Origin: Pedobacter sp. JY14-1
GTDB taxonomy: Bacteria; Bacteroidota; Bacteroidia; Sphingobacteriales; Sphingobacteriaceae
Length of the DNA: 64,000 nucleotides
Direction: 5' to 3'
NCBI RefSeq assembly: GCF_029269825.1
Contig: NZ_JARJHU010000001.1
Coordinates: 597,786-661,785 of the forward strand
Part shown: positions 44,057 through 51,501 of the stretch, piece by piece
How the letters are laid out: every line of letters starts with the position of its first letter
Position numbering within the stretch: the stretch's first letter is position 1
Program-made: the position numbers and the translations under genes
Notes under the pieces: generated by a model
Database searches by the model: none
Seen by the model: the letters and a program-made list of their open reading frames with translations, nothing else
Told to the model about the DNA's origin: nothing

Positions 44057-44127
44057 TTGAGTCCATGTTCCGACCGTGTTGAGTCCACGTTGAGTCCACG
44101 TTTTTACGGAAAAAACGTGGACTCGAC
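44057..44127. repeat. Iterated 11-bp repeat with a long inverted copy
   Basis: TTGAGTCCACGTT occurs at 44079-44091 and again at 44090-44102 (11-base period, one helical turn), with a one-base variant at 44057-44069 (TTGAGTCCATGTT) and an inverted copy at 44114-44126. The last direct copy and the inverted one make a 17-bp hairpin (44089-44105 with 44111-44127, five-base loop, one G-U pair). It lies in the 247-base gap between the GH92 start and the sulfate-exporter stop. No T run follows on either strand, so a regulator-binding array or a mobile-repeat relic is as likely as a terminator. Confidence 0.75.
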
Positions 44128-44189
44128 ATGCAGTTGAGACGCTAGAAATATGCTGGCAGTACGAACTGTGGTTTACTTATGTATGAAGG

Positions 44190-45446
44190 TCAGCTGAACA
44201 GGATAAAGGCGATGATCAGCGTGACGACAATATTGAACCCCTGGGCGATCAGAAATGCGTAAAGCGGCTTTTTGCTGTTGGAGCCGAACAGGTCCCTGAA
44301 ATTGGTTTCCAGGCCGATGCTGGTAAAGGCAAGTGCAAACCAGAGCCCTTGCAGGCTCTTCAGACTGCCTTTTACAGAACCAATGGTTTCCGGCGAGACG
44401 AAAAACGAAAACAACAGCGAAGCACCTATAAAACCAAGTACAAATTTTGGGAAACGTTCCCAGATCACCTTCAACGTAGGGCGGTTTTCTTTATCCTTAC
44501 CGGCGGGATGCTGGGTATAGGTCCAGTACACGGATATCACAAAGGCGGCGATGCCGAGCAACACGTTCTGCGAGAACTTCACGATGGTACTGATCTTCAG
44601 GGCCTCTTCGCCAACCAGGCTGCCCGAAGCCACGACAGCTCCTGTCGTATCGATACTACCGCCCAGCCAGGCACCGGTAACGGCCTGCGGGAAATTGAAA
44701 TAACTGGCGATGTAGGGCATAAAGACCATCATCGGGATAGCGGTAATGAGCACCATGGAAATCACATAGGAAAGCTTTTTGGAATCCCCCTTGATGGCAC
44801 CGGAAGTAGCGATCGCTGCGGAAACCCCGCAGATGGATACGGCGCTGGAGATCATCATGGTCAGCTCCTCGTCGACTTTCATTTTTTTGCAGAGCCAGAA
44901 GGCAAAGTACCAGACGGAAAGTACGACAACAAGCGCCTGGATCAGTCCGAGCGAGCCGGCCTTGAGGATATCCGAAAAGATGACGCCGGTACCCAAAAGG
45001 ACGAGTCCGATCTTCACGTAGAGCTCCGTAGAAAGTGCGGATTTGAACCAGTCCGGAAGTTCCAGCAGGTTTCCGATCAGCAGACCGATGACCAGGCTGA
45101 AGATAACAGCCTCCAATCCGTAATACTTAATCTGACTATTGCCGGCAATGATCAGCGCTATAATGGTAAGTATATAGACGATGGGAAAGGCTTTGAGGTG
45201 AGCAGTCAGCGGTTTACCGGTAAGCAGTGCGCCGAGCAAGGCCACGACGATAACGAAGATGAACTGCAGACCGATGATCTGCAGGTTGGTCGCGGCGAAT
45301 ACGTTTGCAGAGAGTTCCGAAGTGTTGCTCCATTCGAATTTTGGTGCAGGCAGGAGGATACCCCCGAGTGACAGTACAATGATCAGGGCACCGAGGATAA
45401 CGACGACCCAGTCTTCATGAAGGCTAATTTTCTTTTGTTCTGACAT
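44190..45446 (-). CDS. YeiH-family putative sulfate exporter
   Basis: A 418-residue membrane protein with ten or more hydrophobic segments and the YeiH/PSE-family features: GAWLGGSIDTTGAVVASGSLVGEEAL and AVSICGVSAAIATSGAIKGDSKKLS. Relatives are linked to export of sulfate or sulfite, for instance next to taurine-degrading enzymes; the function is putative for the whole family. It is the last gene of the seven-gene SusCD operon and starts 52 bases after the FAD oxidoreductase gene. A hairpin repeat follows its stop after 62 bases. Confidence 0.87.
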   Translation of the reverse strand: MSEQKKISLHEDWVVVILGALIIVLSLGGILLPAPKFEWSNTSELSANVFAATNLQIIGLQFIFVIVVALLGALLTGKPLTAHLKAFPIVYILTIIALIIAGNSQIKYYGLEAVIFSLVIGLLIGNLLELPDWFKSALSTELYVKIGLVLLGTGVIFSDILKAGSLGLIQALVVVLSVWYFAFWLCKKMKVDEELTMMISSAVSICGVSAAIATSGAIKGDSKKLSYVISMVLITAIPMMVFMPYIASYFNFPQAVTGAWLGGSIDTTGAVVASGSLVGEEALKISTIVKFSQNVLLGIAAFVISVYWTYTQHPAGKDKENRPTLKVIWERFPKFVLGFIGASLLFSFFVSPETIGSVKGSLKSLQGLWFALAFTSIGLETNFRDLFGSNSKKPLYAFLIAQGFNIVVTLIIAFILFS

Positions 45447-45498
45447 GATTTGGTTTGATTTGTGGTTTTATTTGTTCTTCTTCTGGATGTAGCGGGGC

Positions 45499-46947
45499 TC
45501 AGCTAGTGAACCCGTTAAGTTTAATGGAGAAAATATCGTTAAGCGCCCGCTTTGCCGCATGATATCCGCACATGCCGTGTACACCACCGCCAGGAGGCGT
45601 AGATGACGAACAGATGTACAATCCCTTTGCGGAAGTACGGTAAGGCGAGCTGCGCAATGCCGGCCGGGTAAAGAGCTGACCGATATCAATAACGCCGCCG
45701 TTAATGTCTCCGCCGATGTAATTGGGGTTGTGCTCCTGCATCTGAGAAGTATTCATCGTATGACGGCCAATGATCTGGTCCCGGAAGCCCGGGGCAAAAC
45801 GCGCTACCTGCTTTTCAATGATTTCGGTCATGTCCCTTGTGGAACCGTTGGGCACGTGGCAATAAGCCCAGGCGGTATGCTTTCCTTCCGGGGCGCGGCT
45901 GTCGTCGAACAGGCTTTGCTGGGCCAGCAGCACGAATGGTTGCTCCGCATGCCTGCCTTCCCAGCACTGCTGTTCAGAAAGTTTGATTTCTTCAAAGGTG
46001 TTACCAATATGTACCGTACCTGCTCTGCGGGCCTCGGGAGCTGTAAAAGGAATCGGACCGTCGAGCGCCCAGTCTATTTTGAAGACGCCCATGCCGTAAC
46101 GGTATTTTTCCAGTTGCCATTTGTAAATGGATGAGAACCTATGGCCTGCGATCTGCAGCAATTGCCGTGGGGTTACATCAAAAAGTACGGCCTTTGCAGA
46201 AGGAAGCTGATCCAGTGATCTGACATAAAAGCCGGTGTCGATCCGGCCGCCCAGGGCGATGAAATAAGAGGCCAGTGCGTTCGCGATCTCTTTGGAACCA
46301 CCTGCGGGTATCGGCCAGCCTTTCAGGTGAGCGGCTGACATCAGCACCAGCCCGATGGCCGAAGTGGTCAGGTTGGTCAGGGGCTGTATGGAATGCGCGG
46401 CCATCCCTGCCCAAAGCCCTTTCGCCGCCTGCGTATTGAAGCGCCGGGCGAGAAAGCTTGCCGAGGTCAGGGCATCGAGCCCGAAGCGCGCCAGCTTTAA
46501 GGGATGTTTCGGAAAACTGAGCGGGCCCAGCACATCGGCGGCGATGTCCGGCCAGTCGTTAACGAGCGGCCGCATGAGCTTCAGGTAGGCCTGTTCATCC
46601 TTGCCAAGGGCGCTGGCGGTCTCTTCCAGCGAACTGCCGAGCGACGCAGCGGTACCGTCATCGAAGGGATGTGCGGCGGCAATTTCTGGATAGATATAGC
46701 TTAGCCCGTGGTCGGCCAGCGGAAGGGTCTGAAAAAAAGGTGAGCCCAGGGCAAGGGGATGTATCGCAGAACAAATGTCATGAATGAAGCCGGGCAGGGT
46801 CAGTTCCGCGGAACGCAGTCCTCCGCCCAGGCTGTCCTTTCCTTCGATCAGCAGCACGGAAAGTCCTTCCTGTTGCATCGTAATGGCAGCTGCCAGGCCA
46901 TTGGGCCCGGAACCGATAACAATCGCGTCATACGCTGTTGTGCTCAT
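45499..46947 (-). CDS. FAD-dependent oxidoreductase, phytoene desaturase-like
   Basis: The 482-residue protein starts with a dinucleotide-binding motif (AIVIGSGPNGLAAAITMQQEGLSVLLIEGKDSLGGG) typical of phytoene desaturase and amine oxidase-like flavoproteins, and ends with the FAD-contacting segment SSTPPGGGVHGMCGYHAAKRAL. There is no signal peptide. Relatives include CrtI-like and PYROXD2-like proteins with diverse or unknown substrates. No other carotenoid gene is in the operon, so carotene chemistry is unlikely to be its job here. It lies 10 bases downstream of the small ORF, in the SusCD operon. Confidence 0.85.
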   Translation of the reverse strand: MSTTAYDAIVIGSGPNGLAAAITMQQEGLSVLLIEGKDSLGGGLRSAELTLPGFIHDICSAIHPLALGSPFFQTLPLADHGLSYIYPEIAAAHPFDDGTAASLGSSLEETASALGKDEQAYLKLMRPLVNDWPDIAADVLGPLSFPKHPLKLARFGLDALTSASFLARRFNTQAAKGLWAGMAAHSIQPLTNLTTSAIGLVLMSAAHLKGWPIPAGGSKEIANALASYFIALGGRIDTGFYVRSLDQLPSAKAVLFDVTPRQLLQIAGHRFSSIYKWQLEKYRYGMGVFKIDWALDGPIPFTAPEARRAGTVHIGNTFEEIKLSEQQCWEGRHAEQPFVLLAQQSLFDDSRAPEGKHTAWAYCHVPNGSTRDMTEIIEKQVARFAPGFRDQIIGRHTMNTSQMQEHNPNYIGGDINGGVIDIGQLFTRPALRSSPYRTSAKGLYICSSSTPPGGGVHGMCGYHAAKRALNDIFSIKLNGFTS

Positions 46948-46957
46948 GCTTTGTTTT

Positions 46958-47173
46958 TTACGGTACCGGAAATCTTGGAACTGCCGTTACCGGCAGTAAA
47001 TCATCCAGTGCATGGTGAAGATAGGGATATTTGAACTGAAATCCGTTCTGTTGCAAAAATGTTGAAATGACGCTCCTTCCGGAGAGAACGAGTTCAGCTT
47101 CCGTGCCGATAAAGACGGTATTGGTAGCGCCTGCCCTGAGGAGGATGATTTTTTCCTTTTTTTCTTCGACCAT
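46958..47173 (-). CDS. Small 71-residue protein in the DoxX/FAD operon
   Basis: From the ATG at 47173 the product is 71 residues: it begins MVEEKKEKIILLRAGATNTV and ends PRFPVP. It has no membrane segment or signal peptide and no cysteine pair; I do not recognise a family. The spacing argues for a real gene: 4 bases after the stop of the DoxX-like gene and 10 bases before the FAD oxidoreductase ATG. The frame is open further upstream, but that part overlaps the DoxX-like gene and has a composition unlike a protein. It may be a small subunit or chaperone for its neighbours; that is inference only. Confidence 0.55.
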   Translation of the reverse strand: MVEEKKEKIILLRAGATNTVFIGTEAELVLSGRSVISTFLQQNGFQFKYPYLHHALDDLLPVTAVPRFPVP

Positions 47174-47177
47174 AATC

Positions 47178-48728
47178 CTAATAAGCCCTGACTTTACTTT
47201 GCCTGCCTTCGACCAGCGGATATCTTTTATCTGAACAGTCGAGGACCACATAAATGGAGTCGCGGAATTCGTTGATACCCTGCAGGACGATCCGGCCAGC
47301 GCTTGGCCTGCTGTAGTGCAGCACCTGCGTCTCATCCTGATGGTTTTTATTTTTATTCTGCAGGTACAGGATTTTATTGACCGTATCCGCATTATAAAAG
47401 AAATACCTGCGTTCTCCGGCCATTCCGCCTACTTCCCAGCGAGTCACTCCGAGGTCGCGGTTCTTTTTGAGTTTGGAAAGCCGGTCGGAGTCCTGGGTAT
47501 TGACCTGGTTGAGCTGGTTATTCTTCTTGTCGTTTTTGACCCTTAGTGGTGAGTAACCGATCATGCGGTCAGCAATGGCACCGCGGTTGGTCCTGTAGCT
47601 TAGGGATGACCAGCCCTCAAAAGTTGCGTCCTGCCAGCGAACGGAGTCCTGGGGACTGTAAGTAACGATCTTACCATTGAGCCTGAACTCGGTAACGTTA
47701 TAATAGCCCTTTGTTCCGGCCAGACCAGGGGTACTGGGAATGTTGTAATTGTTGCCGAAGAAAAAGCCATAAGCCCAGAGTGCCGCGGCAACGGGGACGA
47801 AGAGGAAATTGAAGGCCCACTTGATACCGAAAACCAGCTTTTTCTCCCAGCCTTCAGTAAATACAGGATTGTACCGGTAAGGCTGGATATCCCGTTCCCT
47901 GACCAGCAGGTTCCAGATCTTGGGCAGATCATACCAGACCACAAAAATACCGATAATGGCGAAATAAGCTGCCGGTACCGCTACTCCTGCATCATAGGCA
48001 TGGTTGGCAATACAGATGTTGAAGGTAACCACCGCAGCGAAGGCCGCACCCAGTGGCGAGGTTTTGCGATTGAGCAGCAGCAGGCCGGGAACGATCTCAG
48101 CGAAGCCCAGGAAAACTGTGTACCAGAAGGATACGCCGACGTGAGACCAGTACAGCTTTTTTTCCGCCATGTCTATGAAAGGTGTATTGAGCATGCCTAC
48201 CGTAGGAAAAACCATTTGCATCGGAAAGGCCTTTTTCAGTCCCCAGCCTACCATCCCGTAGGCCAGGCGATAACGGGCCAGTACGCGTATCCAGTAATAA
48301 AGTTTACTGTATTGGGTAGATTTTTTATCCAGGGCTGTCCAGATGAGCCCGCCCACTACGGCAATACCGAAGGTGAGGATAAGGTTAATGTAGTTGAGCA
48401 GGCCGAAAACACCTTCCTCAGAAAGTATGGTTACGATCTGGGGTGGCCAGAAGGCCACAATGGCCTGAAAATCATGATAGGTGATCTTGGAAAACTTCAG
48501 GGAGATCAGGTCCTCGTAGAATTTGGTGTATAAAGGGATACAGAGCAGGAGCATGTACAGAAAGCCGATCCGGAAGGCGATTTTCTGTATCTTCGTCCAG
48601 GGCTTGCGGCCATCGGCCTCGCCTGTGGTTGTTTGGGTATAATTGCCGGTATGGCCAGCGTCTTCATGTTGCTGATAATCGCCTTTAAGTCCTGCCGGGA
48701 TTTCCAGGCTGTTGTCTAATGCTGACAT
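47178..48728 (-). CDS. DoxX-like membrane protein, second paralogue
   Basis: A 516-residue protein with six to eight membrane segments in its first 320 residues and a soluble C-terminal part of about 180 residues. The core (LYYWIRVLARYRLAYGMVG, then FPMQMVFPT and LGFAEIVPGLLLLNRKTSPLGA) resembles the DoxX/DoxD family, which includes the small subunit of thiosulfate:quinone oxidoreductase. It is clearly paralogous to the gene upstream, sharing the tail motif TPGLxxxxGYYNVxEFxLN and a C-terminal region of beta strands. It carries an extra charged segment near residue 400. Function unknown; DoxX similarity is moderate. Confidence 0.62.
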   Translation of the reverse strand: MSALDNSLEIPAGLKGDYQQHEDAGHTGNYTQTTTGEADGRKPWTKIQKIAFRIGFLYMLLLCIPLYTKFYEDLISLKFSKITYHDFQAIVAFWPPQIVTILSEEGVFGLLNYINLILTFGIAVVGGLIWTALDKKSTQYSKLYYWIRVLARYRLAYGMVGWGLKKAFPMQMVFPTVGMLNTPFIDMAEKKLYWSHVGVSFWYTVFLGFAEIVPGLLLLNRKTSPLGAAFAAVVTFNICIANHAYDAGVAVPAAYFAIIGIFVVWYDLPKIWNLLVRERDIQPYRYNPVFTEGWEKKLVFGIKWAFNFLFVPVAAALWAYGFFFGNNYNIPSTPGLAGTKGYYNVTEFRLNGKIVTYSPQDSVRWQDATFEGWSSLSYRTNRGAIADRMIGYSPLRVKNDKKNNQLNQVNTQDSDRLSKLKKNRDLGVTRWEVGGMAGERRYFFYNADTVNKILYLQNKNKNHQDETQVLHYSRPSAGRIVLQGINEFRDSIYVVLDCSDKRYPLVEGRQSKVRAY

Positions 48729-48754
48729 AAGAATAGATTAAATCATCTGATCGG

Positions 48755-50119
48755 TTAAATTTTAACGGGTCTGCGGCGGCCCTCGAACATCATATATTTC
48801 TTATTGATCTTCGCCAGGGTGACGCGGATGGAATCACGGTTCTCGTTGATACCGGAGAGAACGATGGTGGAATCATTGGGCCGCTCATACTTCAATTGCA
48901 GCCGCTCGTTGCGGTGGTGGATATTTTTGTTCTGCAGGGACAGCGTATGGTTCAGGGTATCGGCATCATAATAGAAGTAATGACGGCCTGAGTAGCCGGC
49001 GAGTTCGTAATTGCGGTCGATGTCCTTTTCATGCACTGCCTCTGCGCTGCTGAAGTCAATTTTCACCGGACGGTTCTGCCGTATCGTAAGCGTAGACCAT
49101 TTCTCAAAAACGACATCCTGCCAGCGGCGGGGATCAGTTTTTGAATAGGGTATGGTGTCGTTGTTAAGGATAAACTCCCTGACGTTGTAATATCCGAAGG
49201 CTTTGTTGAGCCCTGGTGTGTGCGGAACCTTATACGGATCATGAACATAATTATCAAAGGCCTTATAAGCGAACAGCACAGCAAAGAGCACAAACGCAAC
49301 ACGAAGCCCGGCACGCAGATTTTTCAGTTTCTGGCTGGTAAACCGGTAGTGGAAGCGGTTGGCCCTTGCGGGTACCTCCTTCACCAGCAGGTCCCACAAC
49401 CTGGGCACATCGTAGGCAAACAGGAACGCGGCCATCAGCACAATGAAGGTACTGAGCACCTGCTCCCCGATGTCATAAAAACCATTGGCCACGGCAACAT
49501 TACCCAGGAAACCAAAGATCAGTCCGACACCGAAGGTGGTGGTGCGCCGGTTGAACAGCAGGAAGGCGGCCAGGATTTCGACAAACCCGAGAAATGATTC
49601 GTATTTAGGCGCGATGGCTACAGTCTGGAAATAGATCTTCCAGGCAAAAAAATCCCCGTAATTGGTCAGCAGGTTGCTGAGCGAGGGATATGGCATCTGC
49701 AAGGGGAAGAACTTGATGAAACCATACGTAATGAGCACAAAGGCCAGCCGGTAACGTACAAGTACCCGAAGCCAGTAGTATAGTACAGTATATTCTTTAC
49801 GATGGGCATCGAGCTTTGCCCAGATGGCTGCACCGGCCAGTGCTATTGCTGCAAACAGTGCCCAGTTGAGGAAACTGCCTCCATACCACCCTTCGGTGGA
49901 TGTTGCGGCAAAGAACTGCGGCTGGTATTTGGTCAGCTCAAACAGGTCGTGAAAGTGGAGGTTCAGCCAATTGATACTGAACAGCTTGTGGTAGAACTTC
50001 CAGTCCAGGGGAATGATCTGGATGACCAGGAAGATGAAGAAGAACCGGAAGAGGTGCTTTTCCCAGTCCTTCCATTCGCGGAAGGGCTGGCTGTTGGATT
50101 GGGAATGGATTTCACTCAT
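48755..50119 (-). CDS. DoxX-like membrane protein, first paralogue
   Basis: The 454-residue protein has a cytoplasmic N-terminus (FREWKDWEKHLFRFFFIFL), six to eight membrane helices with the DoxX-like core (LYYWLRVLVRYRLAFVLITYGFIKFFPLQMPYPS; LGFVEILAAFLLFNRRTTTFG), and a soluble tail of about 160 residues with VPHTPGLNKAFGYYNVREF and an RWQDVVFEKWSTLTIR stretch. The same tail is found in the adjacent paralogue, 26 bases downstream. The susD stop is only 5 bases upstream, so the genes are co-transcribed. An electron-transfer or quinone-linked role is suggested by the family, not shown. Confidence 0.62.
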   Translation of the reverse strand: MSEIHSQSNSQPFREWKDWEKHLFRFFFIFLVIQIIPLDWKFYHKLFSINWLNLHFHDLFELTKYQPQFFAATSTEGWYGGSFLNWALFAAIALAGAAIWAKLDAHRKEYTVLYYWLRVLVRYRLAFVLITYGFIKFFPLQMPYPSLSNLLTNYGDFFAWKIYFQTVAIAPKYESFLGFVEILAAFLLFNRRTTTFGVGLIFGFLGNVAVANGFYDIGEQVLSTFIVLMAAFLFAYDVPRLWDLLVKEVPARANRFHYRFTSQKLKNLRAGLRVAFVLFAVLFAYKAFDNYVHDPYKVPHTPGLNKAFGYYNVREFILNNDTIPYSKTDPRRWQDVVFEKWSTLTIRQNRPVKIDFSSAEAVHEKDIDRNYELAGYSGRHYFYYDADTLNHTLSLQNKNIHHRNERLQLKYERPNDSTIVLSGINENRDSIRVTLAKINKKYMMFEGRRRPVKI

Positions 50120-50124
50120 GATGA

Positions 50125-51450
50125 TTATTCTTTTCCGTAACTAGGATTTTGGTTAAGTGACTTGTCCGCCAGGATCTCACCTGCGGGGATCGGGAAGATG
50201 TATTTCCTCGGGTCCTTCAGCCCGAATACGGCCTCTGCCCTGCCGGTACGGGTAATATCGAACCAGCGGAAAGGCTCCTGCGCAAACTCGACGCGGCGCT
50301 CATTTTCCAGGGCCAGCAGAATTTCGTCCCTGGTCAGGGTATTGGGCAGCGGCGTGACCTCAGCGCGGATCCTGACGACGTTGATATCCTCAATAGCACC
50401 GATATAGTCGGGCGCAGCTTTCAGGACACGGGCCTCTGCCCGGTTGAGGTATACCTCTGCAGTGCGTATGAGGTAAGCTGAGGAGGTGTTTGTAGGATAG
50501 ATACCACCAATGAACTGACCAGCGGCATTCTTCACGGAAAGTATTTTACGGCCACCGCCTACCGCAGGATCGTTGAGCAGGTTATGGATCACCGCTTTAG
50601 GTTCAAGGGCGCGGTTACTGGTATTCCACTGTGCATAACCGGCATTGACATCATTGACACTGTAGGAAAGTTCAAGCACTGACTCTGAAGTACCTGCTGC
50701 CAGGGCAAAAGGTTTGATAAGCCTGTAGGCGGTATTGCTGATCACGGTGCTGGCGTCGGTTTCAGCCAGTTCGTAGTTTTTGGTGTAGAGATACAGGCGG
50801 GACCGGAAAGCGGCTACCGTTGATTTGGTCACACGGTTACGGACCACGGTAGCCGGAAGCAGAGGCTCAGCTTTGTTCAGATCGGCGAGTACCTGTGCAT
50901 AGACTTCCGCCTGGGTGCTTTGTTTGACACCCAGCTTATCGGCCACTACCCGGGTAGGGCTCAGAAAAATCTGTACATTTCCGAATACGCGGGCCAGGTC
51001 AAAATAAGAGACGGCGCGGATGAAATAGGCTTCGCCGAGGAGCTGGTTGCGCAGCGCGTCCGAGAGCTTATTGTCTACTACAGCAGGCACCTTCTCGATA
51101 ATATGATTGGTCCGGTTGATGGTGTTGTAAAAGTTGCCCCAATAGGTAGACAGGAAGGCGATATCAGAACGCAGATTGTAATTGATGATGTTGAGGTCGG
51201 TCTGTGCATTATTAAGCGAACGCACGTCACCGCCGGATTGCAGAATAGTGTTCTGAAAGCCTGCACTGTAGTTCAGGCTGGCCAGGGAACGGTAGGCACC
51301 ACGTACAGCGGCCTCTGCTGAGGAGCGGTCGTAAATGGTGTTATCATCAGGAATGGTATCATATGGAGTTTCCTCCAGGAATTTCTTGCAGGACCCCAGT
51401 AATACCGGTACCAGTAAGAACAGCAGGAATAGTTTATAATGTGTTTTCAT
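50125..51450 (-). CDS. SusD/RagB family outer-membrane lipoprotein
   Basis: The 441-residue lipoprotein has a signal peptide with lipobox LLGSC and a CKK start for surface export. The order is typical of SusD: a TPR-like helical region (AAVRGAYRSLASLNYSAGFQ, LGEAYFIRAVSYFDLARVFGNVQIF), then the C-terminal region ending RRVEFAQEPFRWFDITRTGRAEAVF and YIFPIPAGEI. It binds the substrate outside the cell and lids the SusC channel. It is 51 bases downstream of susC. Many SusD proteins act on glycans, but this operon has no glycoside hydrolase, so the ligand is open. Confidence 0.93.
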   Translation of the reverse strand: MKTHYKLFLLFLLVPVLLGSCKKFLEETPYDTIPDDNTIYDRSSAEAAVRGAYRSLASLNYSAGFQNTILQSGGDVRSLNNAQTDLNIINYNLRSDIAFLSTYWGNFYNTINRTNHIIEKVPAVVDNKLSDALRNQLLGEAYFIRAVSYFDLARVFGNVQIFLSPTRVVADKLGVKQSTQAEVYAQVLADLNKAEPLLPATVVRNRVTKSTVAAFRSRLYLYTKNYELAETDASTVISNTAYRLIKPFALAAGTSESVLELSYSVNDVNAGYAQWNTSNRALEPKAVIHNLLNDPAVGGGRKILSVKNAAGQFIGGIYPTNTSSAYLIRTAEVYLNRAEARVLKAAPDYIGAIEDINVVRIRAEVTPLPNTLTRDEILLALENERRVEFAQEPFRWFDITRTGRAEAVFGLKDPRKYIFPIPAGEILADKSLNQNPSYGKE

Positions 51451-51501
51451 GATCTTATGTTTTTGATCTTTTATAAATGGAATAGTGTAGATCGCTGCCT
51501 G

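Noticed and set aside
44057..44127. Insertion sequence ends
   Set aside because: No transposase gene or target duplication is visible around the repeats.
44349..45371. Open frame of 340 codons on the + strand
   Set aside because: Antisense to the YeiH gene, very rich in Gly, Asp and Gln with no membrane or domain pattern; the other strand encodes a well-formed membrane protein.
47174..47392. Upstream extension of the small ORF
   Set aside because: It overlaps the 3' end of the DoxX-like gene in another frame and its composition (many Cys, Arg, Ser) is not protein-like.
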